A DNA stretch of 5,254 bases, taken from Chloroflexota bacterium (GTDB taxonomy: Bacteria; Chloroflexota; UBA6077). Below, one piece after another: positions 1 to 5,254 of the stretch; position 1 is the first letter of the stretch, and every line of letters begins with the position of its first letter. Under the pieces are notes generated by a model, which saw only the letters and a list, made by a program, of their open reading frames with translations, was not told the origin of the DNA and made no database searches. The DNA is taken from NCBI GenBank assembly GCA_021788565.1, contig JAJYKO010000488.1, forward strand, positions 1-5,254, written 5' to 3'. The position numbers and the translations under genes were made by a program.

Positions 1-1
1 A

Positions 2-601
2 CTATGGCAGATCAAAGCGGAAGTGATCGCGAAGACTGGTTACGAGGGCAGAGTCGGGTTCCAGGTCGACGTCGGATCCACTACCTACTTCGACAGGAGC
101 AGAGGCGTTTACGTCGGTCTCTTTTCGGAAGGGGAGAAATCGAAGGATGAGCTGATCGAGCTCTACAGATCGATGGTCAAGGAGTTCCCCTTCGTCATCA
201 TCGAGGACCCGCTCGAAGAAGGCGACTACGAGGGTCATGCTCTGCTGACCAGGGAATTGGGGATCCAGATCGTGGGAGACGATCTGTTCACGACCGATCC
301 CGCACGCGTGCAGAAGGGCGCGGAGCTAGGAGCCGGCAACTGCGTGCTGCTCAAGGTGAATCAGATCGGTACGATCAGCGAGGCATTCGAGATGGTGCGC
401 CTAGCCTATCGCCACGGCTACGGCGTGATGCCCTGCAGCAGCCGAGGCGAGGGGGCTGACATCGCCGACTACGCTGTCGGCCTGAACACTGGGCACTTGC
501 GCGAGGGAGCGATCGATTCAACCGGCAACAGGTTGCTTGAGATCGAGGCTGAGCTGGGCAGCCGAGCGCAGTTCCTCGGCCGCAGAGGCTTCAAGCCCTA
601 A
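2..601 (+). CDS. Enolase (phosphopyruvate hydratase)-family protein, divergent; C-terminal part, 5' end outside window
   Basis: The reading frame is open from the left edge and ends at TAA 599-601, giving 199 visible residues of the enolase C-terminal TIM barrel. True enolases interconvert 2-phosphoglycerate and phosphoenolpyruvate in the cytoplasm. Visible family marks, numbered from the first visible residue: Asp23 (QVDVGST), Glu68 in IIEDPL and Asp93 in VGDDLF, matching the three Mg2+ ligands, and Lys118 in LLKVNQIGT, matching the catalytic lysine. ADYAVGLNTG (154-163) and NRLLEIE (176-182) match the family C-terminus. The expected SHRSGE loop reads CSSRGE (145-150), so the active-site His, Arg and Ser are replaced. 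The Lys of the QIKTG motif is Arg167. A GTG at 23 lies inside the domain and is not the real start. The family is certain from length and motifs; glycolytic activity is doubtful, and it may be a paralogue with another substrate. Confidence 0.88.
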   Translation, partial: LWQIKAEVIAKTGYEGRVGFQVDVGSTTYFDRSRGVYVGLFSEGEKSKDELIELYRSMVKEFPFVIIEDPLEEGDYEGHALLTRELGIQIVGDDLFTTDPARVQKGAELGAGNCVLLKVNQIGTISEAFEMVRLAYRHGYGVMPCSSRGEGADIADYAVGLNTGHLREGAIDSTGNRLLEIEAELGSRAQFLGRRGFKP

Positions 602-670
602 CGCCGAACCGCCCCTGCTCGGGTCAACAGTCAGCCTTCCGGCGTCTCTGAAAGCGAACCGCGCATGAAC

Positions 671-695
671 AGCCCGCCGGATTTCCCGGCGGGCT
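671..695. terminator. Hairpin terminator between convergent genes
   Basis: AGCCCGCCGG (671-680) pairs perfectly with CCGGCGGGCT (686-695) around a 5-nt loop ATTTC. A short T run (GGGCTTTGTG) follows on the + strand, which fits termination of the enolase-family transcript 70 nt after its stop. The same hairpin lies 32 nt beyond the sdhB stop on the - strand, where the T run is poorer, so it may serve both convergent transcripts. The stem is seen directly; the terminator role is inferred. Nothing else is evident between 602 and 726. Confidence 0.7.
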
Positions 696-726
696 TTGTG
701 GTCGGGGCGCGCGGGTTTCGGTTTCC

Positions 727-1470
727 CTACCCCACGAGGGTCGCGCCGACGAGGTCGCGGTTCATCCGCGCGATGAACTTGAGGTCGATGCCCTTGGGGC
801 ACGCGGCCGAGCACTCGCCGTGGTTGGAGCAAGCCCCGAAGCCCTCGGCGTCCATCGCGGCTACCATTCGTCGAACCCGAGTCTGCCGCTCTGGCTGACC
901 CTGGGGTAGGAGTCCCAGGTGTGACACCTTGGCCGCGACGAACAGCATGGCCGAGGCGTTGGGACAGGCGGCGACGCATGCGCCGCACCCGATGCACGCG
1001 GCCGCGTCCATGGACAGATCAGAGGCTTCCTTGGCCACTGGTACGGCGTTGCCATCAGGCGCGCTGCCTGTGCCGGCAGAGATGAATCCCCCGGCCGCGA
1101 TGATGCGGTCGAAGGCGCTCCTATCGACCACCAGGTCCTTGATCACAGGGAACGCTCGTGCGCGCCACGGCTCGATGGTGATCTCGTCGCCGTCGTTGAA
1201 GTTGCGCATGTGGCACTGGCAGGCGGTGGTCTGTGGCTGCGGCCCATGAGGGATGCCATTGATCACCATGCTGCACATTCCGCAGATGCCCTCGCGGCAG
1301 TCGTGGTCGAAGGCAATAGGTTCCTCGCCCTTCGTGATCAGTCCCTCGTTGACGACGTCCAGCATCTCCAGGAAGGACATGTGGGTGCTGACGTCGTTGA
1401 TCTCATAGTTGGCAAAGCGACCCTTGTCCTTTGCGTTCTTCTGGCGCCACACTTTCAAAGTCAGTTTCAT
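727..1470 (-). CDS. sdhB: Succinate dehydrogenase/fumarate reductase iron-sulfur subunit (type B)
   Basis: This 247-residue protein carries electrons between the SdhA flavin and the SdhC quinone site on the cytoplasmic side of the membrane. The N-terminal ferredoxin domain has Cys58, Cys63 and Cys66 (CREGICGMC) and Cys84 for [2Fe-2S]. The C-terminal domain has Cys159, 162, 165 and 169 ([13 protein letters not shown]) and Cys214, 220 and 224 ([15 protein letters not shown]). By family pattern, Cys159/162/165/224 hold [4Fe-4S] and Cys169/214/220 hold [3Fe-4S]. Cys86 is an extra cysteine next to the fourth [2Fe-2S] ligand. The long loop with INGIPHGP between Cys66 and Cys84 fits type B enzymes rather than E. 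coli SdhB. The start is fixed by an in-frame TAG two codons before the ATG; only a weak AGG lies ahead of it. The gene is 143 bp after sdhA, with a palindromic repeat between them. Sequence alone does not separate SdhB from FrdB. Confidence 0.95.
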   Translation of the reverse strand: MKLTLKVWRQKNAKDKGRFANYEINDVSTHMSFLEMLDVVNEGLITKGEEPIAFDHDCREGICGMCSMVINGIPHGPQPQTTACQCHMRNFNDGDEITIEPWRARAFPVIKDLVVDRSAFDRIIAAGGFISAGTGSAPDGNAVPVAKEASDLSMDAAACIGCGACVAACPNASAMLFVAAKVSHLGLLPQGQPERQTRVRRMVAAMDAEGFGACSNHGECSAACPKGIDLKFIARMNRDLVGATLVG

Positions 1471-1507
1471 CGTCTACAACCTATTCTTGGAGTCCTCATC
1501 AATTCCC

Positions 1508-1584
1508 GTAGGGGCGGCCGGCTCTGGCCGCCCGCGGGCCGGCAGGGCGTGACGCGAGCGAGCACAGCGTCACGCGGCCCCTAC
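1508..1584. repeat. 77-bp palindromic intergenic element with terminal inverted repeats, between sdhA and sdhB
   Basis: Terminal repeats GTAGGGGC (1508-1515) and GCCCCTAC (1577-1584) are perfect inverted copies. Inside are two further perfect inverted pairs: GGGCGGCC (1512-1519) with GGCCGCCC (1526-1533), and GCGTGACGC (1547-1555) with GCGTCACGC (1567-1575). There is no open frame of note, and no target-site duplication is obvious at the ends. The layout resembles a small non-autonomous (MITE- or REP-like) repeat. It fills most of the 143-bp gap between sdhA and sdhB and would fold strongly in the sdh mRNA, so it could lower or stabilise sdhB expression. The structure is observed; mobility and effect are inferred. 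Only one copy is in the window. Confidence 0.75.
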
Positions 1585-1613
1585 AAGTCGCAAACAACTC
1601 GCGACCCCAACAC

Positions 1614-3608
<1,995 letters not shown>

Positions 3609-3613
3609 TCGCG

Positions 3614-3619
3614 CTCCTC
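3614..3619 (-). promoter_or_regulatory. Shine-Dalgarno site of sdhA
   Basis: GAGGAG on the - strand ends 5 nt before the sdhA ATG (3606-3608) and lies in the 12-nt gap after the sdhC stop. It supports the upstream start and hence the N-terminal extension of SdhA. Confidence 0.8.
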
Positions 3620-3620
3620 G

Positions 3621-4331
3621 CTATTTGACCAGGCCGGCCAGGATCGAGATTGGGATCGAGTCGTTCCCCGCGACGAACAGTACCGCCGTCACCAGCGCCA
3701 GTCCGCGCCAGACCTTGTCGGCTCTCGGCCCATTCCAGCCAATCGTCTGGAACATGCTCCAGACGCCGTGGAAGAGGTGCACGCCCAGCGCCGCCACAGC
3801 CAGGATGTAGAAGATCGCCACGGGCACCACGTGGAAACTGGCGATCATGTTGTCGTAAGGGTCGCCTGCCTTGAAGTTGGGATTCAAGGTGCCGGTGGTC
3901 AGGTCAAGCAGGTGGTAGACAATGAAGAACGCTACGATGATCCCCCCCCAGATCATGGTGCGCGAGGCGAAGTTGGCCGCGAGGTCTTTCTTCACCGCGT
4001 AACCTACCGGCCGGCTCGCTCGGTCGCGCAGCCAGACCACTAGGGCCGAGTAAAAGTGCAGGATCACCGCGACTATCAGCACCACGCGGATGATCCAGAG
4101 GGCCTGCTCGTAGCCGAAGAAGGGGGAGCCGATCTCGCGCAGGAACTCCGAGTAGTGGTTGAGGTACTCACGTCCCGCGTAGACCTTGAGGTTGCCCCAC
4201 ATGTGCAGGAGGACGAAGCCGTACATGATGAATCCGGTCACGGCCATGACCACTTTCATGCCGATTGTCGACCGGTAGAGGGCCAGGAGCCCTAGCTGGG
4301 AAGACTTGCCTGCAATTTGGCCGTTAATCAT
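3621..4331 (-). CDS. sdhC: Succinate dehydrogenase/fumarate reductase cytochrome b subunit (type B, five-helix dihaem anchor)
   Basis: This 236-residue integral membrane protein binds two haem b groups and quinone and anchors SdhA/SdhB. About five hydrophobic helices are visible: 25-45, 77-101, 124-145, 165-190 and 208-232. Candidate axial haem ligands are His43 (LLHMWGN), His92 (VILHFYS), His140 (VYHLLDL) and His185 or His188 (GVHLFHG), which fits the four-histidine pattern of the Wolinella FrdC / Bacillus SdhC family. A single fused anchor instead of separate SdhC and SdhD defines type B and usually goes with menaquinone. The fourth visible helix contains no acidic residue, so the glutamate of the Wolinella E-pathway seems absent. 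Glu66 sits near the place of the Wolinella quinone-site glutamate. The gene is first in sdhCAB, with GAGGAG 5 nt before its ATG, and ends 12 nt before sdhA. Confidence 0.94.
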   Translation of the reverse strand: MINGQIAGKSSQLGLLALYRSTIGMKVVMAVTGFIMYGFVLLHMWGNLKVYAGREYLNHYSEFLREIGSPFFGYEQALWIIRVVLIVAVILHFYSALVVWLRDRASRPVGYAVKKDLAANFASRTMIWGGIIVAFFIVYHLLDLTTGTLNPNFKAGDPYDNMIASFHVVPVAIFYILAVAALGVHLFHGVWSMFQTIGWNGPRADKVWRGLALVTAVLFVAGNDSIPISILAGLVK

Positions 4332-4336
4332 CCTTT

Positions 4337-4342
4337 CTCCTC
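4337..4342 (-). promoter_or_regulatory. Shine-Dalgarno site of sdhC
   Basis: GAGGAG on the - strand is 5 nt from the sdhC ATG (4329-4331). Sequence and spacing are identical to the sdhA site, so the first two genes of the operon appear equally well equipped for translation, unlike sdhB. Confidence 0.75.
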
Positions 4343-4522
4343 GAGGTGGAGGCTCCCGCGACGCTCAACTCGTTCTGCGTGGCAGCAAATGCCCTGGGAA
4401 GGCGGTGGAAGGGAAGCGTCGGCGGTGCAGTACGCGAATACCGTTCTCGCGAGGGCCCGAAAACCCACCGCCGGGCGATGAGTACCAGGTCCGCGATGGT
4501 CGCAGTGTACACCCGCCGCCCT

Positions 4523-4551
4523 ATTCTAGTGAAGTCCCCCCATTCCTTCAT
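4523..4551 (-). promoter_or_regulatory. Weak candidate promoter for sdhCAB
   Basis: On the - strand TAGAAT (4523-4528) resembles a -10 box, 17 nt after ATGAAG (4546-4551), which matches only three positions of TTGACA. A transcript from here would have a leader of roughly 185 nt. The palindrome GTGTACAC would lie close to the predicted start point. A second poor candidate is TATTCG (4435-4440). Neither is strong. Confidence 0.2.
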
Positions 4552-4612
4552 CTACGCTGAGGCCAGGGTGGAATCTACATGGCTTCCCTCCAGAAGTATG
4601 TGGGCGTGCTGC

Positions 4613-4708
4613 TAACCGTCATTCCCGCGCCGTAACCGTCATTCCCGCGCAGGCGGGAATCCACGCTTCGGGTGTGGGCAATAGATCCCCGCTTTCGCGG
4701 GGATGACG
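4613..4708. repeat. GTCATTCCCGCG-type palindromic repeat cluster with a partial tandem copy
   Basis: The core runs from CGTCATTCCCGCG (4637-4649) to CGCGGGGATGACG (4696-4708), an inverted pair with one mismatch. Inside it are three potential hairpins: ATTCCCGC (4641-4648) with GCGGGAAT (4653-4660), loop GCAG; a small one at 4661-4677 with a TTCGG loop and one G-T pair; and ATCCCCGC (4685-4692) with GCGGGGAT (4697-4704), loop TTTC. In front, TAACCGTCATTCCCGCGC occurs exactly twice (4613-4630 and 4633-4650, period 20). The ATTCCC...GGGAAT arm resembles short dispersed repeats known from many bacteria, including dRS3 of Neisseria. It lies 22 nt beyond the stop of the methyltransferase gene on the - strand, so its last hairpin may also act as a 3' stabiliser or terminator for it. 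Confidence 0.8.
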
Positions 4709-4729
4709 ATGGGTCCACCTTGGCCTTAT

Positions 4730-5254
4730 TTAGTCCCACCGCCTCCAGCTGAGTCCCAGTGCGGCCAACTCGTCCTTCGCTTCCTGGTAGATCTCCAGGT
4801 AGCCCTCCTGTGGCTCGAGGCGGTCGCGGTCATACAACTCCCATAGGGTGCCCCCGGGAGGCGCATTCTTGACGGAGCCCTCATACCTCTCGAGCAGCGC
4901 CTTGACGATGCGGTTCGCTTCCTCGCGGCCAAGGGTCGAAGCCGACTTGCACACCTCACCCATCCACCTGGATTCGAGCGGGCTTCCGTAGTTCACCACG
5001 TTGCTCACGACGAACTTGCGAGTGCCGCCCAGGGAGTGCCCGCCGCACACCGTGGAGGTGATGAAGCCCGCGGCGGCCTCTCTGAAGTACTGGAGAGTGC
5101 CTGGTCCCGCCGCAGGATGGTCGCCCATGCCCCCGTCCAGGATCAGGTGCGTGTTGCGCGTGAGGGCCTGCAGAGCTGTCCCGGCCACCCATAGTTGATC
5201 GCGGGTCACGCGGCTCTTGGCGGAGAAAGAGGTGGTGCCTGGGCGCATGTTTTG
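4730..5254 (-). CDS. Monomethylamine:corrinoid methyltransferase (MtmB)-family protein; C-terminal part, 5' end outside window
   Basis: The frame is open to the right edge and stops at TAA 4730-4732, leaving 174 C-terminal residues. The archaeal enzyme MtmB transfers the methyl group of monomethylamine to a corrinoid protein. The resemblance, compared with Methanosarcina MtmB from memory, includes AAGPGT (for CAGPCT), then EAAAGFITST, SPLESRWMGEV (for GMEARMMGEV), EEANRIVKALLERYE, NAPPGGTLWELYD (for SAPAGKTFQECYD) and EGYLEIYQEAKDELAALGL (for EEYMQVYDGARKKLEDLGL). Order and spacing run to the end of the protein. The ATG at 5246-5248 is internal to the domain and not the true start. The pyrrolysine codon position of MtmB lies upstream and cannot be seen. 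Residues before AAGP read GGMGDHP instead of GNQYYP, so the Pyl-contacting Gln and Tyr seem absent. Substrate is therefore uncertain. It reads in the same direction as sdhCAB but is 398 bp from it, so it is probably a separate unit. Confidence 0.75.
   Translation of the reverse strand, partial: QNMRPGTTSFSAKSRVTRDQLWVAGTALQALTRNTHLILDGGMGDHPAAGPGTLQYFREAAAGFITSTVCGGHSLGGTRKFVVSNVVNYGSPLESRWMGEVCKSASTLGREEANRIVKALLERYEGSVKNAPPGGTLWELYDRDRLEPQEGYLEIYQEAKDELAALGLSWRRWD

Larger units (their letters stand above)
4332..4612. other. Gene-free upstream region of the sdh operon
   Basis: About 280 bp between sdhC and the repeat cluster hold no convincing gene. Short open frames exist on both strands, including a 75-codon one on the - strand (4324-4551) that would overlap the sdhC start, but they lack ribosome sites and recognisable motifs and are arginine-rich, as expected of chance frames in GC-rich DNA. 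The stretch probably carries the promoter and 5' leader of sdhCAB. Two 8-bp palindromes are present, GTGTACAC (4505-4512) and CTCGCGAG (4446-4453). No riboswitch is recognised. Confidence 0.5.

Noticed and set aside
23..25. GTG at 23 as the start of the enolase-family gene
   Set aside because: The frame is open upstream to the window edge (LWQIKAE precedes it) and the visible part begins within the C-terminal barrel, so the true start is outside the window.
4324..4551. A 75-codon open frame on the - strand ending 8 nt inside sdhC, which could look like a coupled leader peptide gene
   Set aside because: No ribosome site precedes its ATG, the product is arginine-rich with no motif, and + strand frames are open over the same stretch, so it is most likely chance.
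4613..4708. Possible CRISPR array, given a repeated 18-bp unit
   Set aside because: There are only two direct copies at a 20-bp period with no spacer between them, and the rest is an inverted-repeat structure.
5246..5248. ATG at 5246-5248 as the start of the methyltransferase gene
   Set aside because: The frame continues to the right edge, and the residues just after it already align with the interior of the MtmB C-terminal region.

Overview
The window is GC-rich bacterial DNA. It holds one complete respiratory gene set and two genes cut by the window edges. Reading left to right: the C-terminal part of an enolase-family gene on the + strand (2-601); a 10-bp-stem hairpin between convergent genes (671-695); then, all on the - strand, a type B succinate dehydrogenase/fumarate reductase operon in the order sdhC (3621-4331), sdhA (1614-3608), sdhB (727-1470); then a non-coding stretch with a repeat cluster (4332-4729); and finally the C-terminal part of a gene of the monomethylamine:corrinoid methyltransferase (MtmB) family, also on the - strand (4730-5254).

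The three sdh products form a membrane-bound succinate:quinone oxidoreductase. SdhA (covalent FAD) oxidises succinate to fumarate or runs the reverse reaction. SdhB passes electrons through [2Fe-2S], [4Fe-4S] and [3Fe-4S] clusters. SdhC is a single five-helix dihaem cytochrome b that anchors the complex and meets the quinone, probably menaquinone. sdhC and sdhA are tightly spaced, each with a GAGGAG ribosome site 5 nt before its ATG. sdhB is set apart by 143 bp that contain a 77-bp palindromic repeat, and it has only a weak ribosome site.

Two different short intergenic repeats are present: one at 1508-1584, and one at 4613-4708 built on GTCATTCCCGCG ends. Each has short terminal inverted repeats enclosing internal hairpins, and neither has coding capacity. 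Repeats of these general types, together with the type B sdhCAB set, high GC content and an MtmB-family gene, would suit a Chloroflexota bacterium such as the SAR202/Dehalococcoidia group. That placement is an inference from memory and is not proven by the window.

The most notable point is the enolase-family protein. It keeps the metal ligands and the catalytic lysine region, but it has lost the active-site His-Arg-Ser loop and the second active-site lysine of true enolases, so it may not be a glycolytic enolase. The MtmB-like gene is the second point of interest: the residues that contact pyrrolysine in the archaeal enzyme do not appear to be kept, and the pyrrolysine position itself lies outside the window.
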